A DNA stretch of 32,257 nucleotides from Candidatus Gastranaerophilales bacterium (GCA_947624265.1 CANQJQ010000007.1:1-32257); one strand, 5' to 3'; counted from the stretch's first letter, positions 7,596-16,206 are shown. The notes: generated by a model not told the origin, from the sequence alone. A program made the numbers and translations.

Positions 7596-8831
7596 TTAAA
7601 TTTTATTAAATTCTTTAAAAAATTCTTTTAAAAATTCATAACCTTTAAGATATGTTTTATAGTTTATTTTTTCATCACTTGAGTGCATGTTAAATACATC
7701 AGCCATTCCTATAAGAACAGGTTTGAGAGTTTTCCCGTATTTATTTTTGTTATTTGCATAAATGTGGGTTTCAGCACCGGCATGGAAAGATGAAATATCG
7801 AGTTTAAGATTAAGATTTTCACCCGCCTTTTTTGCTGTATTGATAAGAGTTTCATCCTCACTTTTTTCAAACGGAGGCAGGTGCTCCGAAGTTTCAACTT
7901 CAGCAAGCGCAAACCCCGCATATTTGTTATTAAATTTATTAACTATTTCTTTTATTTCATTTATTAAATTATTTTCAAACTCTCTGCTTGAACTTCTTAT
8001 AGAGTATGCAGCACCCGCTTTAGTATTTATAACATTTGTAACAGCTTTATCTAAAATAGTTTCAAGATATTTATTGCTTGAAATTGATGAGTTTTTAATA
8101 TTATCAACGGCTGTTTCTATACCTCCGCCGATTATTACGCCAAGATTAATTGAAGTAATAACGCCAAACTCATCTTTTTTATAAACACCTTGAGGGATTT
8201 CACTAACCAGCTCTGCTATAAGTTTAGCGGCATTTAATCTTGTTTTATCATCAATATCAATCCCCGAATGTCCGCCTTTTAATCCCTTTACGTTTAGAAC
8301 GAGTTTGGTATAGCTTGCTCCTGATATTTGAACCTGACCTAATTTATCCGCATCAAGTACCAAAATATATTCCGACTCTAATTCATCCATTTTTACATTG
8401 TGAATACCTGTCATGTTTTGTTCTTCATCCCGTGTAAAAATTATTTCAAGTCCGCCGTGTTTAAGGTCTTTATTTTGGGATAATTCTATAGCTAATAAAA
8501 CGGCTGCGGCGACTCCCGCTTTATCATCAGCCCCGAGTGTTCTTGTTTTATCGGTTTCAATAATATCGCCGTTTAATTTTATATTAATAGGGCTGTCATC
8601 TCCGACTACATCCATATGCGCACTTAATAAAAGAGGTTTTTTTGTTGTATCCGTTGCTTTGACTTTTGCGGTAATATTCCCGTAATCATCTTTTTTTGCT
8701 TCAATATTATTTTCTTTAAAAACGGATAATATTTTTTCTGCAACTTTTTCTTCTTTTAAAGAAGGCGAGGGTATTTCAGCCAAAGTGCAAAATAAATCAA
8801 TAAGTTTATATTCTTTTCTTAAAGTTTCCAT
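7596..8831 (-). CDS. M20-family metallopeptidase (PepT/tripeptide aminopeptidase-like)
   Basis: LLLSAHMDVVGDD, LGADDKAGVAAAVLLAIEL, FTRDEEQNMTGIHN, KGLKGGHSGIDID, SSFHAGAETHIY; SD 'aaggag'. Confidence 0.9.
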   Translation of the reverse strand: METLRKEYKLIDLFCTLAEIPSPSLKEEKVAEKILSVFKENNIEAKKDDYGNITAKVKATDTTKKPLLLSAHMDVVGDDSPINIKLNGDIIETDKTRTLGADDKAGVAAAVLLAIELSQNKDLKHGGLEIIFTRDEEQNMTGIHNVKMDELESEYILVLDADKLGQVQISGASYTKLVLNVKGLKGGHSGIDIDDKTRLNAAKLIAELVSEIPQGVYKKDEFGVITSINLGVIIGGGIETAVDNIKNSSISSNKYLETILDKAVTNVINTKAGAAYSIRSSSREFENNLINEIKEIVNKFNNKYAGFALAEVETSEHLPPFEKSEDETLINTAKKAGENLNLKLDISSFHAGAETHIYANNKNKYGKTLKPVLIGMADVFNMHSSDEKINYKTYLKGYEFLKEFFKEFNKI

Positions 8832-8915
8832 TTGTTACTCCTTTTTTAATCATTATAGATTATTTTTATTTAATAGTATATAATATATATATGTAATAAG
8901 GTGTAAGGAAATTGT

Positions 8916-9104
8916 ATGGCAAAAGTTTTATTATCAATACCTGATAAGTTTTTGAATCAAATTGATGTTGTAGCGGAAAATGAGCAAAGAACAAGAAGCG
9001 AATTGATAAGAGAGGCTCTTAGAAATTACATCAAAAGAAATAATATGTTTGACATGAAAAAATCTGCATCTGACGCTGAATTTTTAGATAAATTATTAGA
9101 TTAG
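8916..9104 (+). CDS. Ribbon-helix-helix (CopG/MetJ-type) protein
   Basis: MAKVLLSIPDKFLNQIDVVAENEQRTRSELIREALRNYIKRNN; SD 'aagga'. Confidence 0.85.
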   Translation: MAKVLLSIPDKFLNQIDVVAENEQRTRSELIREALRNYIKRNNMFDMKKSASDAEFLDKLLD

Positions 9105-9235
9105 AATTTAAAAAAATATTCAAATTATAAGGGTTACGAGGTATGTACACCCTTGCGGTTGAAATTTTAAATTTACGTAATACAATAAATTATAACCAAC
9201 TTTAAAGCGTGATAAATAAAGTAAAGAGGATTTAC

Positions 9236-9847
9236 ATGGCTCGAAAAGTATTGATTATAATTGCGGTAGTATGTTTTTTATTTATAAATTTCCCGCAAGT
9301 AACAAAGGCTGATGTGGTGCCAACAATAGCGGTAAAAAAGCTTATTGTAAAGCATGCCAAAGAGATGGGAATTGATCCTGCCATAGCTTTAAGTATTGCA
9401 AAAATCGAATCGGGTTTTTGCCAGAGCAAAAAAAGCAGATACGGCGCCGTAGGAGTATTTCAATTAATGCCTAATACCGCAAAAAAAATGGGTTATAATC
9501 CATACAGTATACACGATAACATAAAAGGCGGTATAGCATATTACAAAAAGATGTATAAAATGTTTGGTTCTATGGAGCTTGCGCTTGCAGCTTATAATGC
9601 AGGCCCCGGGAACGTTAAAAAATATAACGGTATACCTCCGTTTAAAGAAACAAAAAAATTTATTTCTTCAATAAAAACAAACTATAATCACTTTAAAACA
9701 AGCCCCGAATCCTCTATGGATACATATAAAAATATTAAAGATATTAATTACTTTGTAAAAGATGAAGATGAAGAAATAGCCGCAAATGATTTTAGAATGC
9801 AGCAAGATGCAATATTAAAAGAATTTTTGTCAGTTCAAGGAATTTAA
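9236..9847 (+). CDS. Lytic transglycosylase domain protein (Slt/MltE-like), signal peptide
   Basis: Signal-like N-terminus; ALSIAKIESGF...YGAVGVFQLMPNTAKKMG...NIKGGIAYYKKM...LALAAYNAGPGNVKKYNGIPPFKET; ATG at 9236 preceded by AGAGGA. Confidence 0.93.
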   Translation: MARKVLIIIAVVCFLFINFPQVTKADVVPTIAVKKLIVKHAKEMGIDPAIALSIAKIESGFCQSKKSRYGAVGVFQLMPNTAKKMGYNPYSIHDNIKGGIAYYKKMYKMFGSMELALAAYNAGPGNVKKYNGIPPFKETKKFISSIKTNYNHFKTSPESSMDTYKNIKDINYFVKDEDEEIAANDFRMQQDAILKEFLSVQGI

Positions 9848-9858
9848 GAGAGCAGAGA

Positions 9859-10539
9859 ATGTTTCAAGAGATAAAAACCCACGAAATCACCACCGACGTA
9901 GTTATATTTACTATCAAAGATAATAAACTGCAGGTATTGTTGGTAAAACGTGCTAATGAACCGTTTAAAGGCAGATGGGCTATACCGGGAGGCTTTATAA
10001 GATTATCGGAAAATCTTGACGCTGCTGCTTTAAGAATATTAAAAGAAAAAACGAATGTTGATAATATTTATCTTGAACAACTTTATACATTTGGCGACCC
10101 GCTTCGTTACCCCGGCTCAAGGGTTATAACGTGTGCATATTTTGCTTTAATAAGAAGTGATGATATAAAATTATCCGTTGATAATTCGCAGGGAATTACG
10201 GAAGTTCAATGGCACGAAGTGTATAATTTGCCGACTTTAGCTTATGACCATAAAGAAATTATAGAATATTCCATAAAAAGAATGCGTGAACGTTTGGAAT
10301 TTTGCCCCATCGCATTTCAGCTTCTGCCCGAAAAATTTACTTTGACCGAACTTCAAAAATCTTATGAATTAATATTGGATATGAAACTTGATAAACGTAA
10401 TTTCCGTAAAAAAGTTTTAACGGGTGCTATTTTAAAAGAATTAAACGAATATACCAAAATAGGTTCAAAACGTCCTGCCAGATTGTATTCTTTTGATAAT
10501 ATTACGTTGAACTCCAAAAGAGGTCATTTCTTCTCTTAA
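9859..10539 (+). CDS. NUDIX-domain regulator, NrtR-like (NUDIX + C-terminal winged helix)
   Basis: VVIFTIKDNKLQVLLVKRANEPFKGRWAIPGGFI..., DPLRYPGSRVITCAYFALI, C-terminal FTLTELQKSYELILDMKLDKRNFRKKVL. Confidence 0.85.
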   Translation: MFQEIKTHEITTDVVIFTIKDNKLQVLLVKRANEPFKGRWAIPGGFIRLSENLDAAALRILKEKTNVDNIYLEQLYTFGDPLRYPGSRVITCAYFALIRSDDIKLSVDNSQGITEVQWHEVYNLPTLAYDHKEIIEYSIKRMRERLEFCPIAFQLLPEKFTLTELQKSYELILDMKLDKRNFRKKVLTGAILKELNEYTKIGSKRPARLYSFDNITLNSKRGHFFS

Positions 10540-11535
10540 CTATTGATTTAATAAGGATTTTATAAGTTCTCCTACGGCATAATATTCAATATGAAGATCA
10601 AGTTTTTTGGCTTCTTGTTCAAAATATTGATAAAGTTCTATTATCGGATGATTTTTATCAAGTTTATTTTTATAGTGTGCATACCAGTGTGATTCAATAT
10701 CCATGATAACAGAATTAACCATTGATTCTTTACTTAAAATAAGCCAATTTTTGATTTGTTCTTTAGAAGCATTTGAATATACCCCGAATTCAAAAGGAAG
10801 CAGAATAAATTTTGTAGAAACACCGTATTCGTTATTTTTTTGAGCCTTAGCATATTTTTTAATATTTTTCCAAACATCGTTAAATTTATTAACTCTTTTA
10901 ATAGTTTTGTATGTATTGGCATCTGAACTGTCAGGGGAAATTGTTAATCTTGTATTTTCTTGAGATATGTATTTTTCAATGCTCTTGGAGAATTTGATTC
11001 CCGAAGAATTAATTTGCACACTTGCAATATTATTTTTATAGAAAAAATCCATAATTTTATCAAATTCTTTTAACAGCGTAGGTTCTCCTCCGCCGAAACT
11101 TAATCTTCCGTCAAATTTTAAAATATTTTTTTCTTTCATATCTTTAAGAATTGGCATAAAATTATAAGGTTTCATTTTCGTTTTTTTATCTAAATTGCAA
11201 TATATACAATTTGAATTACAATGAGTCCAATGAGATATAATTATAAAGTTAATATAAGGTTCCCAATCATCCCAATCTTTTTCTTCATAATACTGACAGT
11301 CTTTACAGAAAATACTCGGGTTCCCTTCTTTCATGTTTTGAAGTTGAGTTTTTCTTTCCCTCATTAGTAAATCCCAGTCTAAAGTTTCCCCGTTATAAGA
11401 GTTTTTAATTTTATAAAACTCAAAAAATCTTATGCCGGAATGACAACAATAATCTATTTCATTTGTCCAAAACATTATTGCATGTCTTAAAAATTCACAA
11501 CTTTTGTATTTCATATTGCTCTTGGTTAAAATCAT
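10540..11535 (-). CDS. Radical SAM protein with N-terminal cysteine cluster (paralog of 17702-18694)
   Basis: HCNSNCIYCNL (CxxxCxxC), LSFGGGEPTLL, SPDSSDANTYKTIKRVNKFNDVWKNIKKY. Confidence 0.88.
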   Translation of the reverse strand: MILTKSNMKYKSCEFLRHAIMFWTNEIDYCCHSGIRFFEFYKIKNSYNGETLDWDLLMRERKTQLQNMKEGNPSIFCKDCQYYEEKDWDDWEPYINFIIISHWTHCNSNCIYCNLDKKTKMKPYNFMPILKDMKEKNILKFDGRLSFGGGEPTLLKEFDKIMDFFYKNNIASVQINSSGIKFSKSIEKYISQENTRLTISPDSSDANTYKTIKRVNKFNDVWKNIKKYAKAQKNNEYGVSTKFILLPFEFGVYSNASKEQIKNWLILSKESMVNSVIMDIESHWYAHYKNKLDKNHPIIELYQYFEQEAKKLDLHIEYYAVGELIKSLLNQ

Positions 11536-11763
11536 TAATCTTTTCTAATAAACTTTATTTTATATTATTCTATTGTAAAAATTAAGCGGAGCCAAATATT
11601 TAATGTAAAATTATTTAGTGTAAAAAATAAATTTGTAAAAGTTTATTTATATTTTAAGATTTTACTTAAAATTTGTGCTAAATTTGTCATGTAGATAAGA
11701 GATTAAATTATAAACTTAATCCCTAAAACAGTTTAAGAAATAGAGTCAAGGAGATTTATAGGT

Positions 11764-12360
11764 ATGCCGGAGTACTTGAGCAAAGAAGAAATTCGTAAAT
11801 GGAGAAGCTCATTAGAACGCATCACATTAGAGGAGTATGCTGCAAGGTTAGGTAAAGTTATTCAAGAAGAAAAACATGATGACAGTTTAGTTGACAGTGT
11901 TATGTTAAGATCTTTAAATTCCATGTCGGTTGAAAGTTATACCCCCACAGCGGAAAAAATACAAACACTTGCAATTAAATCATTTAATAAAGAAAAAGAG
12001 ATAAAGCAGGTAAGTAAAGAAACAACAGTTAAACCTGCTAAAAAACAAGAAACAAAAAAACTTCATGAAAATAAAGAAACCAATAAACAAGAACAATTAA
12101 AAACAAAAGAAATGCCTGTTATGCCTTCATTAAATGAAGATATTAATATTTCATTTAAAAAGGCTTTAACTGCAAGAGAACAAATAGTTTTTGATTATTT
12201 CTTGGCAAATAAAAATAATATAGTATATGCAAAGGATTTAGCAAGTATTTTGGAACTTCCGAGAGATTATGTATATAAATATATAAAAAATCTCAGAAGC
12301 AAAATGAATGAAGATGTTCTTCAAAATGCCGATAACGGCGGATATTTGCTGAAAGTATAA
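11764..12360 (+). CDS. Hypothetical protein with C-terminal winged-helix-like domain
   Basis: LTAREQIVFDYFLANKNNIVYAKDLASILELPRDYVYKYIKNLRSKMNEDVLQNADNGGYLLKV resembles a response-regulator C-terminal wHTH; SD 'aagga'. Confidence 0.75.
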   Translation: MPEYLSKEEIRKWRSSLERITLEEYAARLGKVIQEEKHDDSLVDSVMLRSLNSMSVESYTPTAEKIQTLAIKSFNKEKEIKQVSKETTVKPAKKQETKKLHENKETNKQEQLKTKEMPVMPSLNEDINISFKKALTAREQIVFDYFLANKNNIVYAKDLASILELPRDYVYKYIKNLRSKMNEDVLQNADNGGYLLKV

Positions 12361-12367
12361 ATTATAA

Positions 12368-13495
12368 ATGGCAAAAGAACGGCTGAAAGTTGCATTTCCG
12401 CATATGGGAAATGTATATATATCGTGGGCTTCTGCGTTAAAAAAGTTGGGATTAGAACCTATTATACCCCCGAGAACAAATAAACGTACACTTGAGCTTG
12501 CTTCAAAATACAGTCCCGAGTCTATTTGTCTGCCATATAAGTTAATATTGGGTAACTTTTTGCAGGCTATAGAAAACGGTGCCGATTATGTTGCAATGAT
12601 TACATCCCCGGGGATTTGCAGACTTGGAGAATACGGTCAGAGTATCAAAAATGTTCTTACGGATTTGGGTTATGGCGATAAATATACTGAACTGCAGCTT
12701 TATGACGGATTTAAAGGCATGTATAAGTTTTTAATTGAACTTACGGGTGTAAAAAATCCGATTACCATTGTTAAATCTATAAATATGGCAGTAAGAAGTG
12801 TTTTTGTTGTTGATAAACTCGAAACTTTGTTTTCCTACTACAGAGCGCGTGAAATAAAAACAGGTACGGCGGAAAAGCACTTTAATAAAGCTCTTAATAT
12901 GGTAATGCAGGCTAATAATACGAAAGAGCTAAAAAAAATAGAAAAAGAAGCAATAAAAGAAATCAAACAAACAGAAATCGACCCCGCAAGAGAAGTAGTT
13001 AAGGTAGATATAACAGGTGAAATATTTCTTGTTCAAGACCCTTTTTCCAACCAAAATATTGAAAAAGAACTGGGCAGAATGGGCGTTCAAACAAGAAGAA
13101 GCTTAACCGTATCAGGTTTTTTAAAAGATGCAATAATTCCAAAATGGTTTAAAAAAGGCGAAACTCATTTAGAACGGGCTTTTAGAATGGCAAAACCATA
13201 TTTAATGCGTGATATCGGAGGGGATGCCCTTGAATCCGTCAGCGATGTAGCTTATGCTAATGAACGCGGAGTTGACGGCATTATCCATATAAGTCCTTTT
13301 ACCTGTATGCCTGAAATTATGTCCCAAAATATTTTCCCCACCATGAGAGAAAACTGTGATATCCCTATTTTAACTCTTATTATGGACGAACAAACTGGAA
13401 GAGCAGGTTATATTACCCGTCTTGAAGCTTTTGTTGATTTAATGAAACGTAAAAAGTATATAAAAACAAAGCAGAAAAAACCTCAAAAAGTTTAA
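12368..13495 (+). CDS. DUF2229/COG3580-like protein (2-hydroxyacyl-CoA dehydratase activase-related)
   Basis: KVAFPHMGNVYISWASALKKLGLEPIIPP...SPESICLPYKLILGNFLQAIENGADYVAMITSPGICRLGEYGQ...HISPFTCMPEIMSQNIFPTM. Confidence 0.75.
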   Translation: MAKERLKVAFPHMGNVYISWASALKKLGLEPIIPPRTNKRTLELASKYSPESICLPYKLILGNFLQAIENGADYVAMITSPGICRLGEYGQSIKNVLTDLGYGDKYTELQLYDGFKGMYKFLIELTGVKNPITIVKSINMAVRSVFVVDKLETLFSYYRAREIKTGTAEKHFNKALNMVMQANNTKELKKIEKEAIKEIKQTEIDPAREVVKVDITGEIFLVQDPFSNQNIEKELGRMGVQTRRSLTVSGFLKDAIIPKWFKKGETHLERAFRMAKPYLMRDIGGDALESVSDVAYANERGVDGIIHISPFTCMPEIMSQNIFPTMRENCDIPILTLIMDEQTGRAGYITRLEAFVDLMKRKKYIKTKQKKPQKV

Positions 13496-13517
13496 ATATT
13501 AAGTTTTGTAAAGCATT

Positions 13518-13543
13518 AAAACCCTTATAAAATAAGGGTTTTT
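13518..13543 (+). terminator. Terminator after the DUF2229-like gene
   Basis: AAAACCCTTAT-AAA-ATAAGGGTTTTT. Confidence 0.8.
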
Positions 13544-13604
13544 AAATATTTTTATCAAATTTAAGATAAAACGCGCAATTATTTAAATCGTATATACTTT
13601 ATAT

Positions 13605-13746
13605 ATATGTAGATGATAAACACAAGATATTAAGAGAACCAAATAAAGCAAATTATAAATTCATACTTACCTTACTTACTACCTTTACTAACACACGAGG
13701 AAATTGAAAAAGATTTCAGAGGAACAATTCTTGTTCCTTTTTTTTT
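13605..13746 (+). ncRNA. Candidate sRNA or attenuated 5' leader upstream of pckA (5' end approximate)
   Basis: Non-coding segment with TATACT -10-like box at 13593-13598, pyrimidine-rich 'cttaccttacttactacctttac', hairpin GAAAT/ATTTC, then a terminator at 13720-13746. Confidence 0.4.
13720..13746 (+). terminator. Rho-independent terminator 45 nt upstream of the pckA start
   Basis: AGGAACAA-TTC-TTGTTCCT followed by ~9 T. Confidence 0.8.
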
Positions 13747-13790
13747 GTGTTATGCTAATAGTTAAGAAAATTAAAAGGAGGAACATTAGC

Positions 13791-15389
13791 ATGGAAACAT
13801 TCGGAATCGAAAAGTGGGGAATAATAAACCCAAAAGCCGTTTACAGAAACCTTACTCCTGCCCAATTGACAGAAAAAGCACTTGAAAGAGGCGAAGGTAA
13901 ATTAAGTAACACAGGCGCATTAGTAGTAACAACAGGTAAATATACGGGACGTTCTCCTAAAGACAAATTTATCGTTGATACAGATACAATACATAACGAA
14001 ATAGCATGGGGAAAAGTTAACCGTCCTATTTCAAGAGAAAAATTTGATTCAATAAAAGGCAAAATCGCAGCATATTTGGAAAACAGAGAAGTATTTATAT
14101 TTGACGGTTTTGCAGGTGCGGATAAAAAATATACAAAGAAATTCAGAGTTATAAATGAACTTGCAAGCCAAAACTTGTTTATACACCAATTATTAATAAG
14201 ACCTACTGTTGAAGAACTTGCAAGCTACGGTGAAGCTGATTATACAATACTTTGTGCCCCCGGTTATAAATGCGACCCCGAAGTTGACGGAGTAAATTCT
14301 GAAGCTTGTATAGCTATTGACTATGAAGCTCATACAATCATCATTTGCGGTTCTCAATATTCGGGCGAAATCAAAAAATCAGTATTCGCAACAATGAACT
14401 ATGTAATGACAAAAGAAAACGTACTTCCGATGCATTGCAGTGCAAATATGGACCCTGTAACAGGCGAAACAGCAGTATTCTTCGGATTATCAGGAACAGG
14501 TAAAACAACACTTTCTGCTGACCCTGCAAGAAAATTAATCGGCGACGATGAACACGGCTGGTCTCCTGACGGCGTATTCAACTTTGAAGGCGGATGCTAT
14601 GCAAAATGTATTAACTTATCTGCCGAACACGAACCTGATATTTACAACGCTATTAAATTCGGTTCTTTAGTTGAAAATGTAATTATGGATGACAAAACAA
14701 GAGAATTTGATTTCAACGACGGAAGCTTAACCGAAAATACACGTGTAGGATATCCTATTGATTATATTAACAACGCTCAAGTACCTTCTAAAGGCGGAAT
14801 ACCAAAAGTTGTTGTATTCTTAACCGCTGATGCGTTCGGTGTATTGCCTCCTATTTCAAGATTAAACAAAAATGCAGCAATGTATCACTTCGTAACAGGC
14901 TTTACATCTAAATTAGCAGGAACTGAACGCGGTGTAACAGAACCTCAACCGACCTTCTCAACCTTATTCGGTGAACCCTTTATGCCGATGGATGCTTCAG
15001 TTTACGCTAAAATGTTAGGCGATAAACTTGATAAATACGGCACACAAGTTTACTTGGTAAATACGGGCTGGGCAGGCGGAAGTGCAGCATCAGGCGCTAA
15101 ACGTATGAAATTAAGCTACACAAGAGCTATGGTTACTGCAGCATTAAACGGGTCATTTGATAACGTTGAATTCAAACATCATGATGTATTTAACGTTGAT
15201 TATCCGTCAAGTTGTCCTAACGTACCTGATGAAATGCTTGACGCTCGCGGTATGTGGGCTGATAAGAATGCTTACGATGAAGCGGCTAATAAGTTAGCTC
15301 AAATGTTTGAAGATAACTTCAAGGCTAAATATCCTAATATGCCTTCAGAAATCGTAAACGCAGGTCCTAAACCAAAATGCAGAGTTTAA
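13791..15389 (+). CDS. pckA: Phosphoenolpyruvate carboxykinase (ATP)
   Basis: METFGIEKWGIINPKAVYRNLTPAQLTEKAL..., GLSGTGKTTLSADPARKLIGDDEHGW, FNFEGGCYAKCINLS; ATG at 13791 after AAGGAGG (ORF track start 13704 lies across the terminator and is too early). Confidence 0.97.
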   Translation: METFGIEKWGIINPKAVYRNLTPAQLTEKALERGEGKLSNTGALVVTTGKYTGRSPKDKFIVDTDTIHNEIAWGKVNRPISREKFDSIKGKIAAYLENREVFIFDGFAGADKKYTKKFRVINELASQNLFIHQLLIRPTVEELASYGEADYTILCAPGYKCDPEVDGVNSEACIAIDYEAHTIIICGSQYSGEIKKSVFATMNYVMTKENVLPMHCSANMDPVTGETAVFFGLSGTGKTTLSADPARKLIGDDEHGWSPDGVFNFEGGCYAKCINLSAEHEPDIYNAIKFGSLVENVIMDDKTREFDFNDGSLTENTRVGYPIDYINNAQVPSKGGIPKVVVFLTADAFGVLPPISRLNKNAAMYHFVTGFTSKLAGTERGVTEPQPTFSTLFGEPFMPMDASVYAKMLGDKLDKYGTQVYLVNTGWAGGSAASGAKRMKLSYTRAMVTAALNGSFDNVEFKHHDVFNVDYPSSCPNVPDEMLDARGMWADKNAYDEAANKLAQMFEDNFKAKYPNMPSEIVNAGPKPKCRV

Positions 15390-15409
15390 TCTGATTTGTT
15401 TTTAAAGTT

Positions 15410-15441
15410 TACGGGGGTAAAACATTAGTTTTACCCCCGTA
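15410..15441. terminator. Strong hairpin downstream of pckA, probable terminator
   Basis: TACGGGGGTAAAAC-ATTA-GTTTTACCCCCGTA, perfect 14-bp stem; T tract weak. Confidence 0.65.
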
Positions 15442-15466
15442 TTTATTGCAATAATAAAAAATAGTC

Positions 15467-15495
15467 TTGACAAATTGTCTGCTATAGAATACACT
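15467..15495 (+). promoter_or_regulatory. Promoter of the toxin-antitoxin operon (leaderless geometry)
   Basis: TTGACA (15467-15472), 17 bp, TACACT (15490-15495), 6 nt, ATG (15502). Confidence 0.6.
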
Positions 15496-15501
15496 AGTAA
15501 T

Positions 15502-15825
15502 ATGAAACAACGAATTATAAAAATAGCTCAAACAAGCAGTGGAAAAACTCCATTTATTGAGTGGATAAATTCGTTGGATAAAATGACAAAAGCAAGAGTT
15601 CAAAGCCGACTGACAAGATTATTGGAAAATAATTTTGGAGACCATAAAAAAGTTGACAGTGAAATTTCGGAGCTTAGGTTAAAATTTGGTTCGGGATATA
15701 GAATTTATTATACGGAAATTGATAATATTATTGTTTTATTAATCAATGGAGGAGATAAATCCACCCAAACTAAAGATATTGAAAAAGCAAAAAATATACT
15801 TCAAGAATGGAGAGACTTGCAATGA
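15502..15825 (+). CDS. RelE/ParE-superfamily toxin, HigB-like (COG3657-type addiction module killer)
   Basis: MKQRIIKIAQTSSGKTPFIEWINSLDKMTKARVQSRLTRLLENNFGDHKKVDSEISELRLKFGSGYRIYYTEIDNIIVLLINGGDKSTQTKDIEKAKNIL. Confidence 0.92.
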   Translation: MKQRIIKIAQTSSGKTPFIEWINSLDKMTKARVQSRLTRLLENNFGDHKKVDSEISELRLKFGSGYRIYYTEIDNIIVLLINGGDKSTQTKDIEKAKNILQEWRDLQ

Positions 15826-16127
15826 AAGAATATAAATACACTTTGGATTTAGAAAAATATTTAATTGAAAACTTAAAATCAGATGAAGATATTAAGCTAT
15901 ACTTAAATGCAAGTTTAAAAGATTATCTTGAAGATGGAGATTATAATTCTTTTTGTCGTGCATTAGAAATAGTTATTAAAGCAAAAGATTCTGTTTCGAG
16001 GTTTGCAAAAAAAATCGGGATGTCAAGGACTCATTTATATAGTTTGTTTAGGAATGAAAAAGAACCTAAATTTTCCACCATTATTAAAATATTTCGTGAG
16101 TTGGGATATGAATTAGAGATTGCCTGA
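15822..16127 (+). CDS. HigA-like antitoxin (HTH addiction module antidote)
   Basis: DLEKYLIENLKSDEDIKLYLNASLKDYLEDGDYNSFCRALEIVIKAKDSVSRFAKKIGMSRTHLYSLFRNEKEPKFSTIIKIFRELGYEL; ATGA overlap with the toxin stop. Confidence 0.92.
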   Translation: MKEYKYTLDLEKYLIENLKSDEDIKLYLNASLKDYLEDGDYNSFCRALEIVIKAKDSVSRFAKKIGMSRTHLYSLFRNEKEPKFSTIIKIFRELGYELEIA

Positions 16128-16170
16128 GCTGTCAGTTTAAGCATTTTTCATCAGCAGGGAATATAGAACT

Positions 16171-16199
16171 TTTTGAAATCTCAAATTGTGATTTCAAAA
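16171..16199 (-). terminator. Hairpin just downstream of the 34-aa ORF
   Basis: TTTTGAAATC / GATTTCAAAA, 10-bp perfect stem. Confidence 0.45.
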
Positions 16200-16206
16200 T
16201 AAGAGG

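Noticed and set aside
7762-8685. Plus-strand ORFs opposite the M20 peptidase (7762-8184, 8240-8437, 8413-8685)
   Set aside because: Mirror ORFs of a confidently assigned peptidase; no SD or family resemblance.
9105-9235. c-di-AMP (ydaO) riboswitch before the lytic transglycosylase
   Set aside because: Attractive by context, but the region lacks the conserved ydaO/yuaA core and is too short; the dyad fits an operator better.
13704-13790. N-terminal extension of PckA (MKKISEEQFLFLFFC...)
   Set aside because: It spans a terminator hairpin and T tract; the ATG at 13791 has a strong SD and starts the conserved protein.
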